From: an uncultured Mucispirillum sp.
GTDB lineage: Bacteria; Chrysiogenota; Deferribacteres; Deferribacterales; Mucispirillaceae
Assembly: GCA_947177675.1 (NCBI GenBank)
Contig: CAMWVK010000129.1
Location: 1 to 5,616, forward strand
Length of the DNA stretch: 5,616 nt
Direction of reading: 5' to 3'
How positions within the stretch are numbered: the stretch's first letter is position 1; each line of letters begins with the position of its first letter. A model generated the notes under the pieces. It was given only the letters and a program-made list of their open reading frames with translations, made no database searches and was not told where the DNA came from. This document shows positions 1 to 5,616 of the stretch, in pieces. Both the position numbers and the translations under genes were made by a program.

Positions 1-1
1 T

Positions 2-886
2 GTCAGGTGGACTTATAACTATGCAAATATGGTTGTATCAGAAGGCACTCAAACATATAATGCTACAGGTAATGTAAATATATTAGGTGAAGATACTTTA
101 GGTCCAACAGGTTCATCTTCTACAAATGCACCTGTTGTAGCAGCAGGCATTATGTGGTCTGGTATTGATAATTTCAGTATAAGATTAAACTATTCTCAAG
201 GTTTTCGCTCACCTAATTTGCAGGAAAGATATTTGATTTCATCAATGGGTGGCGGCACTATTTATCCAAACCCCGATTTAAAGCCAGAAACCAGCAATAA
301 TTTAGAGTTAGGTGTTCGTTACAGTGATTATGGTGTATCTATTGACACAGTATATTTTGTTTCAATTGCAGATGACTATATTGCACAAGTTCCTATAAGT
401 GCTGGTGTTAATGCTACAAGATATAGAAATGTTTCAAATGCATTAAGTCATGGTGCAGAAATTCAAGCAGGTTATTTATCGCCAGTTGGTATTAAGCCTT
501 ATGTTAATATGACTATTATGCAAAGAAGGTATTCTGATGGTGATATAGATACATGGGATACGGGTGTTCCTCTTGTTTCAGGCAGGGCAGGTATTATATA
601 TCTGCATACTTTCAATAATTTTTTAGATTTAAAAATAGATGTGTTTAGCAGATTTTCAAGTGAAGTAAAAGATAGTTTAGATACAGTTCATAAGGAATTT
701 GAAAGTGGGCTTTATTATGCACCATGGGCTACAGCAAATATTGCTGTATCTGTAGAGTTTGGCGAACAAAGGCAGTTCAGTTTATCAACAGAAGTTTATA
801 ACCTGCTTAATAAGCTATACCAGACTTCTGTAGATATTTATGAGCCCGGAATATATGGGGCAGTAAAATTTACTGCTCAATTTTAG
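2..886 (+). CDS. TonB-dependent outer-membrane receptor, C-terminal part (5' truncated by window)
   Basis: This is the C-terminal 294 residues of a beta-barrel receptor that imports a ligand across the outer membrane using TonB energy. The frame is open from nt 2 through the left edge, so the first ATG (nt 29) is internal; the plug domain and signal peptide lie upstream. Seen in the sequence: alternating hydrophobic beta-strands, a GFRSP box (about nt 200-214), an NPDLKPE box (about 269-289) followed by NNLELG, a late RNVSNALSHGAE strand-loop, the motif EVYNLLNK near the end, and a terminal phenylalanine (TAQF) typical of BAM-assembled outer-membrane proteins. FRxP and NPxL boxes are known from heme receptors of the HemR type, but similar boxes occur in other TonB receptors. 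The heme assignment therefore rests mainly on the downstream HutX/ChuX-like gene. No histidine lies between the two boxes, unlike HemR. The gene is 12 nt from the next and probably co-transcribed with it. The barrel call is firm; the ligand is inferred. Confidence 0.9.
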   Translation, partial: VRWTYNYANMVVSEGTQTYNATGNVNILGEDTLGPTGSSSTNAPVVAAGIMWSGIDNFSIRLNYSQGFRSPNLQERYLISSMGGGTIYPNPDLKPETSNNLELGVRYSDYGVSIDTVYFVSIADDYIAQVPISAGVNATRYRNVSNALSHGAEIQAGYLSPVGIKPYVNMTIMQRRYSDGDIDTWDTGVPLVSGRAGIIYLHTFNNFLDLKIDVFSRFSSEVKDSLDTVHKEFESGLYYAPWATANIAVSVEFGEQRQFSLSTEVYNLLNKLYQTSVDIYEPGIYGAVKFTAQF

Positions 887-892
887 AGAGGA
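885..892 (+). promoter_or_regulatory. Ribosome binding site of the S-component gene
   Basis: The purine run AGAGAGGA overlaps the receptor stop codon (TAG, 884-886) and sits 6 nt before the ATG at 899. It supports that start and suggests translation coupled to the end of the receptor gene. Confidence 0.75.
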
Positions 893-898
893 ATAAAT

Positions 899-1444
899 AT
901 GTTTGAAAAATTAAAATATCACTGGACAATCGGGGAGCTTGTAACAATAGGTGTATTTGCTGCAGCTGCAAAAGTAATAACTATGGTTGTAGCTTTAGCA
1001 GGTGGTGGCATGAATCCTGTTACTCTGCTTATTAAAAACTTAATATTTACCACTTTTTTTATTGTTATGCTTTATAAGGTGAAAAAATCAGGAACTATGA
1101 TACTTTTTACATTTGTATCTATGCTGATTTCCCTTTTACTTATGGGGGCAGAAGCTTCTACCGCATTAGGTATGTTTGTAGCATCTTTTATAGGTGAAAT
1201 ATTTATATTTATTTCAGGTGGGTTATCAAAAAAATATGCAGCAGTTATTGGTGTTGCCGCTTTTGATATATCATATAGAGTGATTTCATTATTCATTGCT
1301 TATTTAATGATGAGAGAAACACCAGAAATTATTTATATGGTAATCCCGATTATAGCTGTTGGCTATGCTGGAGCTGTTATTGGACTTTTTACAGGTATAA
1401 AAGCAGTTAAGGAGTTAAGATATGCAGGAATCGTTCGCAGTTAA
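899..1444 (+). CDS. MptD/Trep_Strep-family putative ECF transporter S-component
   Basis: This 181-residue hydrophobic protein is predicted to be the substrate-binding (S) subunit of an energy-coupling-factor importer in the inner membrane. Its length, about six membrane segments (roughly residues 12-34, 40-60, 65-83, 87-106, 113-135 and 145-168), and a short charged N-terminus leading into IGELVTIGVFAAAAK fit the MptD (Trep_Strep) S-component family. Residues 56-70, with the KVKKSG loop, also fit. The glycine/alanine-rich first helix could be the small-residue face that packs on EcfT. The family's substrates are mostly unknown. The immediately following EcfT and double-ATPase genes strongly support an S-component, and the flanking receptor and HutX/ChuX-like gene suggest heme or a related tetrapyrrole; that substrate is inference. 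The start is supported by AGAGAGGA 6 nt upstream. The last 23 nt overlap the EcfT gene. Family confidence is moderate to high. Confidence 0.8.
   Translation: MFEKLKYHWTIGELVTIGVFAAAAKVITMVVALAGGGMNPVTLLIKNLIFTTFFIVMLYKVKKSGTMILFTFVSMLISLLLMGAEASTALGMFVASFIGEIFIFISGGLSKKYAAVIGVAAFDISYRVISLFIAYLMMRETPEIIYMVIPIIAVGYAGAVIGLFTGIKAVKELRYAGIVRS
1409..1414 (+). promoter_or_regulatory. Ribosome binding site of ecfT, inside the upstream gene
   Basis: A strong AAGGAG lies 7 nt before the ATG at 1422, within the coding sequence of the S-component gene. It decides the ecfT start in favour of the one overlapping the S-component by 23 nt, rather than the later ATG at 1482, which lacks a well-spaced site. 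Confidence 0.8.
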
Positions 1445-2222
1445 TAGTAATACTATATATGAAAATAAAGGATTAAAAGGTATGGACGGAGTAGATGTAA
1501 GAGCAAAGCTTATTATTACTTTTGGGACTTCTATTGCAGCTATAGCAATATCAAGCATTTATGCTCATATTGTATTACTTGCAGCATCTCTTATATATGC
1601 TTTTTATATGCGTAAACCAAAAGTTATGGCTTTAACTTATCTATTTGTAATATTTATTATGGTAGTTGCACTGGTAAGCCTATTTATTATAAATATATTT
1701 GTTAATTTTATGGAAGGAAAGTCATATTTTGCTTTAACTGTCCCATTTATGCGAATGGTAACTATGGTAAATGTATTACTTCCCCTTGCTTTTACTACAA
1801 ATATACAAAGCATATTAACAGCCTTAAAAAGCTTTAATCTGCCACTTTTTATATATATACCTGTTGCTGTTATGATAAGATTTATTCCTGCATTTATAAG
1901 CGATGTAAAGCAGATAATAGAATCCCTTGCTACAAGAGGAATAGATGTATCATTTACTTCATTTTTTAAACATCCTTTACTTATGGGGCGTTATCTTTTT
2001 ATGCCTTTGTTATTCAGGTCATTAAGAGCATCAGAAGAACTTGGTATTGCTGCAGAGTTAAAAGGTATTGGGCTTGCAGGTAGTGTCCGCCCTTATAAAT
2101 CACTTAATTTTACAGCTTATGATATGTTTTTAGTAATATGTTTTATATGTATTATTGTTTCAGCATTTATGGTGCAGATTCACATTGAAGTGCCGGAATC
2201 TCTTAGGAGCTTACACAGATGA
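1422..2222 (+). CDS. ecfT: ECF transporter transmembrane component EcfT (CbiQ family)
   Basis: This 266-residue integral membrane protein is predicted to scaffold the ECF importer, linking the S-component to the ATPases and transmitting ATP-driven movement. Seen: a DVRAKL motif (residues 25-30), matching the D-x-R-x-K entry to the first membrane helix in this family; membrane helices at roughly 30-63 (two), 68-92, 105-125, 140-160 and 232-252; and a long amphipathic cytoplasmic region carrying the two coupling-helix signatures. The first is SLATRG (168-173), close to the canonical A-R-G motif. The second is AAELKG (210-215), where the usual A-R-G reads L-K-G, retaining the basic residue and glycine. 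The start is supported by AAGGAG at 1409-1414. It gives an N-terminal extension of about 20 polar residues before the usual EcfT beginning; a start at M21 (1482) is possible but has a poor site. The gene ends in a 4-nt ATGA overlap with the ATPase gene, which fits assembly of both products in one complex. Confidence 0.9.
   Translation: MQESFAVNSNTIYENKGLKGMDGVDVRAKLIITFGTSIAAIAISSIYAHIVLLAASLIYAFYMRKPKVMALTYLFVIFIMVVALVSLFIINIFVNFMEGKSYFALTVPFMRMVTMVNVLLPLAFTTNIQSILTALKSFNLPLFIYIPVAVMIRFIPAFISDVKQIIESLATRGIDVSFTSFFKHPLLMGRYLFMPLLFRSLRASEELGIAAELKGIGLAGSVRPYKSLNFTAYDMFLVICFICIIVSAFMVQIHIEVPESLRSLHR
2205..2209 (+). promoter_or_regulatory. Ribosome binding site of the ATPase gene
   Basis: AGGAG lies 9 nt before the ATG at 2219, within the end of ecfT. 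Together with the ATGA stop-start overlap it supports translational coupling. Confidence 0.7.
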
Positions 2223-3655
2223 TAGAGTTAATTGATGTAACCTATACTTATCCATATCAGGAAAAAAGTGCAGTGGAAAATATAAATTTAAAAATTAATG
2301 CTGGGGAAATAGTCGTATGCACTGGTTTAAGCGGCTGCGGTAAAACTACTATTATAAGGCTTATTAATGGACTTTGCCCGCATTATTATAAAGGAAACTT
2401 GCAGGGGCAGGTGAAAATATGCGGTGAAGATACAAAAGATAAAACTATAAGCAGTATTTCAAGGCTTGCAGGCTCTCTTTTTCAAGACCCTGAACAGCAG
2501 TTTTTTGCATTAAATGTAGATGATGAGCTTGCTTTTGCCCTTGAATGTAGAAGTGAAAGCCCTGAAAGTATAGAAGCAGCTGTTAATGAAACTGCTGCTG
2601 ATTTTAAGATAAGCAATATTCTTTCATCTTCTGTTACAAGCCTTTCTGAAGGGCAGAAACAAAAAGTAGGGCTTGCTGGGATTATTTTGCAGAAAGTTAA
2701 AGTAGTTATTCTTGATGAACCTACTGCTAATTTAGATGTGGAATCAACTAACGAATTAGCAGAAAAACTTTATGAATTAAGGCAAAAAGGGTATGCAGTA
2801 TTAATTGTAGACCACAGGCTTTACTGGACTAAAAATATAGCAGACAGATATATAGTTATGTCTAATGGCAGAATTGTAAAAGAAGGCTCTTTTGATATAC
2901 TGCAAAATGATGAATTTAGGAAAGAGTATGGACTTCGCAATATTGATATAAAAGATAATAGAGACAGTTTAGAAGATTGCTCAAATAGTGAAAATATATG
3001 TTTAAGTATTGAAAATATGTCCTTTAATTATAAAGGAAAGCAGAAGATTTTTAATAATGTATCTTTTACCATACCTTATGGAGTTACTGCTATACTAGGT
3101 CATAATGGGGCAGGTAAAACTACTCTTGCAAGACTTATAACTGGTCTTAATAAAATAACTTCTGGAAAAATATTGTTAAATAATAAGCTTACAAATAAAA
3201 AAATATTACAGTCAAATGCTTCTCTTGTGCTGCAAAATGCAGATTTTCAGCTTTATATGCGTTCCTGTTTTGAAGAAGTATATACAAGTATAGATATAGT
3301 ACACAAGAAAATGAAAGCAGATGATAAAATAAAAATGACAGAAGATATATTAGAACAGTTTGGACTTATTCACTTAAAAGACAGGCATCCACAGTCCCTT
3401 TCTGGTGGAGAAAAACAAAGGCTTGTAATAGCATGTGCAGTTGCTAAAAAACCAGATGTTATTATTTTAGATGAGCCAACAAGTGGACTTGATGGCAAAA
3501 ATATGCAGAAAGTTGCAGATATTTTAAATGATATGGTAGAAAAAGGTGCGGCAGTTATAGTGATTACCCATGATTTAGAATTAATTAATGAAGTATGCAG
3601 GTTTGCTTTAAGACTGCCTGTGGAAAACAAAAATATTATTAAAAAAGCTGTATAA
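2219..3655 (+). CDS. ecfA: Fused tandem ECF ATPase (two ABC ATPase domains in one chain)
   Basis: This 478-residue cytoplasmic protein carries both nucleotide-binding domains of the ECF importer on one chain, where many systems use separate EcfA1 and EcfA2. Domain 1 (about 1-235): Walker A GLSGCGKT (36-43), Q-loop FQDPEQQ (Q89), signature LSEGQ (142-146), Walker B VVILDEP (162-168), D-loop NLD (171-173) and switch histidine H199. Domain 2 (about 260-465): Walker A GHNGAGKT (294-301), Q-loop Q339, signature LSGGE (394-398), Walker B VIILDEP (414-420), D-loop GLD (423-425) and switch H451. All core catalytic residues are present in both halves. The first signature has Glu in place of the second Gly. 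The halves are joined by a polar linker rich in Asp, Asn and Ser (about 240-260). Residues 199-210, HRLYWTKNIADR, resemble the first half of fused ATPases that accompany MptD-type S-components (recollection of the family, not a search). The gene follows ecfT by a 4-nt overlap. Confidence 0.93.
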   Translation: MIELIDVTYTYPYQEKSAVENINLKINAGEIVVCTGLSGCGKTTIIRLINGLCPHYYKGNLQGQVKICGEDTKDKTISSISRLAGSLFQDPEQQFFALNVDDELAFALECRSESPESIEAAVNETAADFKISNILSSSVTSLSEGQKQKVGLAGIILQKVKVVILDEPTANLDVESTNELAEKLYELRQKGYAVLIVDHRLYWTKNIADRYIVMSNGRIVKEGSFDILQNDEFRKEYGLRNIDIKDNRDSLEDCSNSENICLSIENMSFNYKGKQKIFNNVSFTIPYGVTAILGHNGAGKTTLARLITGLNKITSGKILLNNKLTNKKILQSNASLVLQNADFQLYMRSCFEEVYTSIDIVHKKMKADDKIKMTEDILEQFGLIHLKDRHPQSLSGGEKQRLVIACAVAKKPDVIILDEPTSGLDGKNMQKVADILNDMVEKGAAVIVITHDLELINEVCRFALRLPVENKNIIKKAV

Positions 3656-3658
3656 AAT

Positions 3659-3664
3659 AAGGAG
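3659..3664 (+). promoter_or_regulatory. Ribosome binding site of the HutX/ChuX-flavodoxin fusion gene
   Basis: AAGGAG lies 6 nt before the ATG at 3671, in the 15-nt gap after the ATPase stop. It supports the start that includes the histidine-rich N-terminus as translated protein. Confidence 0.85.
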
Positions 3665-3670
3665 ATATTA

Positions 3671-3862
3671 ATGAAACATTTTGAAGAAAATTCCAATAAT
3701 CACAAGCATTGTAACAGGCATGGTAAACATGAAAACCATAATAACGAAAATAAAAAAAATGAGTGTGGCTCTCACAGTGATGTAAGCCAGTATAAGCACA
3801 ACCATGAAGAAGGTAAAAAACATGGTCACTGTCATGGTAAAGAAGAAAATAAACATCACAAT
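3671..3862 (+). other. Histidine-rich N-terminal segment of the fusion protein
   Basis: The first 64 codons encode 14 His and 3 Cys, including HKHCNRH (residues 11-17) and HGHCHG (51-56), in an otherwise Asn/Lys/Glu-rich, probably disordered chain. HutX and ChuX proteins as I know them do not carry such a tail. It could store or buffer metal ions (iron, zinc, nickel) or loosely bind heme. The good ribosome binding site directly upstream argues that it is really translated. Confidence 0.8.
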
Positions 3863-4969
3863 ATGCAAAAGCCTGATATGACAGGTATGCCTTTTAAATA
3901 TGATAAGGAAGAAGAAGTTATTGAAGAAAAAGTGCTGGGGTTTAATAAGTTAAAAGAAGATTTGCACTCACTTGTGCAGGAAAAGAAACCTTTTACTATT
4001 TCCAGCTTTGCTTCAATGTATGGTGTAAGTGATTTAGAAGTATGCTATGCAATGCCTGAAAATATGCGAACAATTACCGATGGCAAAAATTTTGAAACAA
4101 TATGGAAAGAACTTGCCACATGGGAAAAAGCAACTGTTATTATTTTACATCTTGGCTCTGCTTTTGAAATATCAACTAAGATAAATGTGGGAGCATTTGG
4201 GCATGGTTATTATAACATTATGGGGGAAAGCCCATTAGAAGGCCATATTAAAGCAGATGAAATTCATTCAATAGTGTTTTCTACAATGCCTTTTATGGGG
4301 CTTGAAAGCCTTTCTGTTTTATTCTTTGATAAAACAGGTAGGTTAATATTTTCAGTATATGCAGGCAGACAGAACAGGCAGATAATAGAAAGTGTAAAAA
4401 CTTCTTTTTATAAAATGAAAGATGAATATTTACATAATAATTCAATCAGCAGAAAAAGCCTTGTTATTTATTCATCACTAACAGGTAATACTAAACAAGT
4501 AGCAGAAGCAGTGCAAAGTGTTATTCCATGCTGTGATATAGTATCTATTGATAATATACCTGAAAATTTAGATGAATATTATTTTACTGCAATAGGATAC
4601 TGGGTAGATAGAGGACTGCCTGATGCAAAAAGTAAAAAATTAATAAGGTCATTAAAAAATATGAATGTGGCTCTTTTTGGCACTCTTGGTGCATATCCTG
4701 ATTCCCCACATGCAAAAGGCTGCATAAGAGACAGCGAAACAATGCTTAAAACTACAGGGAAAAATAATAATGTGCTGGGCAGTTTCTTATGTCTTGGAAA
4801 AATTGACCCTAAACTAATGGACTATATGGGCAAGTTTATGGGGGATACTCATCCTGTAACACCGGAAAGAAAAGCAAGACTTTTAGAAGCTCAGACTCAT
4901 CCAGATAATAATGACTTAGAAAATGCAAAAGCAGTGTTTAAAGGATTTGCAGAGAGGCTTGGTTTATAA
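3671..4969 (+). CDS. His-rich HutX/ChuX heme-carrier domain fused to a HmuF/FldH-like flavodoxin
   Basis: This is a 432-residue, three-part protein with no signal peptide or membrane segment, so probably cytoplasmic. Residues 1-64 are a polar tail with 14 His and 3 Cys. Residues about 91-255 match the HutX/ChuX intracellular heme-carrier family: FASMYGVSDLEV, MPENM, FETIWKELATW, GAFGHGYYN (174-182), GHIKAD (191-196), MPFMG and a final VYAGR stretch. H178 and H192 sit in the most conserved blocks and are candidate heme ligands. Residues about 262-432 form a flavodoxin: an FMN phosphate loop SLTGNT (269-274), IGYWVDRG (308-315), LFGTLGAYPDS (335-345), LGKIDPKL (375-382), and a helical C-terminus with THPVTPER (393-400) and THPD (409-412). 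This resembles Fusobacterium HmuF/FldH and BilS-type flavodoxins; HmuF/FldH are reported to bind FMN and heme, pass heme to HmuW and reduce anaerobilin. Expected role: receive imported heme, hand it on, and perhaps reduce a product. The domain calls are firm; the combined role is inferred. Confidence 0.88.
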   Translation: MKHFEENSNNHKHCNRHGKHENHNNENKKNECGSHSDVSQYKHNHEEGKKHGHCHGKEENKHHNMQKPDMTGMPFKYDKEEEVIEEKVLGFNKLKEDLHSLVQEKKPFTISSFASMYGVSDLEVCYAMPENMRTITDGKNFETIWKELATWEKATVIILHLGSAFEISTKINVGAFGHGYYNIMGESPLEGHIKADEIHSIVFSTMPFMGLESLSVLFFDKTGRLIFSVYAGRQNRQIIESVKTSFYKMKDEYLHNNSISRKSLVIYSSLTGNTKQVAEAVQSVIPCCDIVSIDNIPENLDEYYFTAIGYWVDRGLPDAKSKKLIRSLKNMNVALFGTLGAYPDSPHAKGCIRDSETMLKTTGKNNNVLGSFLCLGKIDPKLMDYMGKFMGDTHPVTPERKARLLEAQTHPDNNDLENAKAVFKGFAERLGL

Positions 4970-4971
4970 TT

Positions 4972-5583
4972 ATGAACATAATATCAGTCTATCATCAGAT
5001 AGGTTATGCTGGAGTGGCACTAATAATATGTGCCGCATTGGCAGTATATATCGGTCTTAAAACTTTTATATACTTAAATATTGTATGGAAAGAGTTTAAA
5101 AAGAAATTTTTATACTGCGAATTTAAAAATAAACAGGAAGTAGCAGATGTATGCAGAGAAACTAAAAATCCACTTATAGCAGTTATAAGTGACATTATAA
5201 ATATTCATGCAGAACATTCTGAAGATATAAGAAGTGAAGTAGCATATCTTTTTCACAGGAATTTTGAGCATGTTTCAAAATCACTTACATGGCTTAGGTT
5301 AATATCTGTTATATCGCCATTATTAGGGCTTTTAGGCACAGTATTAGGTATGGTGGGAGTATTTCAGGTAATAGCTTCTGAAGGTAATCCGGACTCTGCA
5401 GCTTTAGCAGGTGGTATATGGGAAGCAATGCTTACTACTGTTATGGGGCTGACTGTTGCTATTCCTGTTCTTGTTATTTACTACTATCTTATGCTTAAAT
5501 TCAGGGCTTTTAATTTAGAGGCTATTGAGCACAGCTACAGAGTTTTAGAAATATGTAAAAGAGAATGTAAAAATCAGGTGTAA
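4972..5583 (+). CDS. exbB: ExbB/TolQ-family proton channel subunit (TonB energiser)
   Basis: This 203-residue inner-membrane protein with three membrane helices would form, with ExbD, the proton-driven motor that powers TonB and so the receptor at the start of the window. Helices: about 12-34, 108-132 and 148-175. The second contains SPLLGLLGTVLGM (115-127) and the third GIWEAMLTTVMGLTVAIP (148-165). T123, E151 and T156 line up by spacing with the channel residues T148, E176 and T181 of E. coli ExbB (28 and 5 residues apart in both). The cytoplasmic region between helices 1 and 2 is charged, as usual. The start follows the previous stop by 2 nt with no well-placed ribosome binding site (the nearest purine run, AGAGAGG at 4951-4957, is 14 nt away), suggesting translation by coupling. 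TolQ is a close relative, but the TonB receptor and the following ExbD-like start favour ExbB. Confidence 0.92.
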   Translation: MNIISVYHQIGYAGVALIICAALAVYIGLKTFIYLNIVWKEFKKKFLYCEFKNKQEVADVCRETKNPLIAVISDIINIHAEHSEDIRSEVAYLFHRNFEHVSKSLTWLRLISVISPLLGLLGTVLGMVGVFQVIASEGNPDSAALAGGIWEAMLTTVMGLTVAIPVLVIYYYLMLKFRAFNLEAIEHSYRVLEICKRECKNQV

Positions 5584-5584
5584 T

Positions 5585-5616
5585 ATGAAGTTTGACTTTA
5601 ATGAAGATATAAATAT
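5585..5616 (+). CDS. exbD: Probable ExbD, first ten codons only (3' truncated by window)
   Basis: An ATG one nucleotide after the exbB stop opens a frame reading MKFDFNEDIN to the window edge. ExbD proteins typically begin with a short charged cytoplasmic segment followed by an E-I-N-(hydrophobic)-(T/A)-P-L-(I/V)-D motif, and the EDIN here could be its beginning. The position directly after exbB is the main support. The upstream site is weak (AGGTG at 5576-5580, 4 nt away), as expected for a coupled gene. Only ten residues are visible, so this rests on context. Confidence 0.65.
   Translation, partial: MKFDFNEDIN

Noticed and set aside
29..886. Treating the ATG at 29 as the start of a 285-residue protein
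   Set aside because: The frame is open upstream to the window edge, there is no ribosome binding site before 29, and the protein is plainly the barrel part of a much larger receptor.
1072..1296. Minus-strand open frame opposite the S-component gene
   Set aside because: It lies entirely within a well-supported gene, has no family features and no convincing start; it arises from low stop-codon frequency on the opposite strand.
3656..3670. Internal promoter or terminator between the ATPase gene and the fusion gene
   Set aside because: The gap is only 15 nt, filled mostly by the ribosome binding site, with no inverted repeat followed by a T-run.
3671..3862. His-rich tail as a nickel or zinc chaperone of the HypB or CobW-like type
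   Set aside because: No GTPase motifs follow it; the attached domains are HutX/ChuX and flavodoxin.
3370..3868. Minus-strand open frames opposite the ATPase end and the His-rich start
   Set aside because: Their hydrophobic Met/Phe/Val-rich translations are the reverse complement of His/Lys/Asn codons, a composition artefact; the + strand gene has a strong ribosome binding site and clear domains.
4436..4460. Possible boundary between two separate genes (HutX/ChuX and flavodoxin) with a missed stop
   Set aside because: The frame is continuous, there is no ATG with a ribosome binding site at the start of the flavodoxin part, and the junction is a short polar linker as expected for a true fusion.
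5004..5195. Minus-strand open frame opposite exbB
   Set aside because: Fully contained in exbB and without recognisable features.

Overview
This is a compact, AT-rich (roughly one-third G+C by eye) stretch in which every gene lies on the + strand. It runs through seven reading frames, two of them cut by the window edges. The order is: 3' end of a TonB-dependent outer-membrane receptor, an MptD/Trep_Strep-type ECF S-component, an EcfT transmembrane protein, a fused double EcfA ATPase, a His-rich HutX/ChuX-flavodoxin fusion protein, ExbB, and the first codons of a probable ExbD. The TonB-dependent receptor and ExbB show a Gram-negative (diderm) organism. The base composition, and a flavodoxin related to anaerobic heme-breakdown proteins, suggest an anaerobe or microaerophile. 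A host-associated Deferribacterota member such as Mucispirillum, or a similar AT-rich diderm, would fit, but this is a guess from style and gene content and not a demonstrated assignment.

Layout: the receptor ends at 886 and the S-component starts 12 nt later. S-component and EcfT overlap by 23 nt, EcfT and EcfA by 4 nt (ATGA). The fusion gene follows after 15 nt, exbB after 2 nt, and the exbD-like start after 1 nt. No gap exceeds 15 nt, and I see no internal promoter or terminator, so this reads as one operon. Its promoter, and any Fur-type operator, would lie upstream of the window.

Working model (inference): the cassette is a heme or other tetrapyrrole acquisition system. The receptor, energised by ExbB/ExbD, would bring the ligand across the outer membrane. 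The ECF transporter (S-component + EcfT + double ATPase) would carry it across the inner membrane, in place of the usual periplasmic-binding-protein ABC importer such as HmuTUV. The HutX/ChuX-flavodoxin fusion would receive the heme in the cytoplasm and take part in its trafficking, or in reduction of its breakdown product.

The strongest evidence for heme is the HutX/ChuX-like domain. The most notable features are the pairing of an ECF importer with a TonB system, and the three-part architecture of the fusion protein (His-rich tail, heme-carrier domain, HmuF/FldH-like flavodoxin). No radical-SAM heme-degrading enzyme (ChuW/HutW/HmuW type) and no TonB gene is visible here; either could lie just outside.
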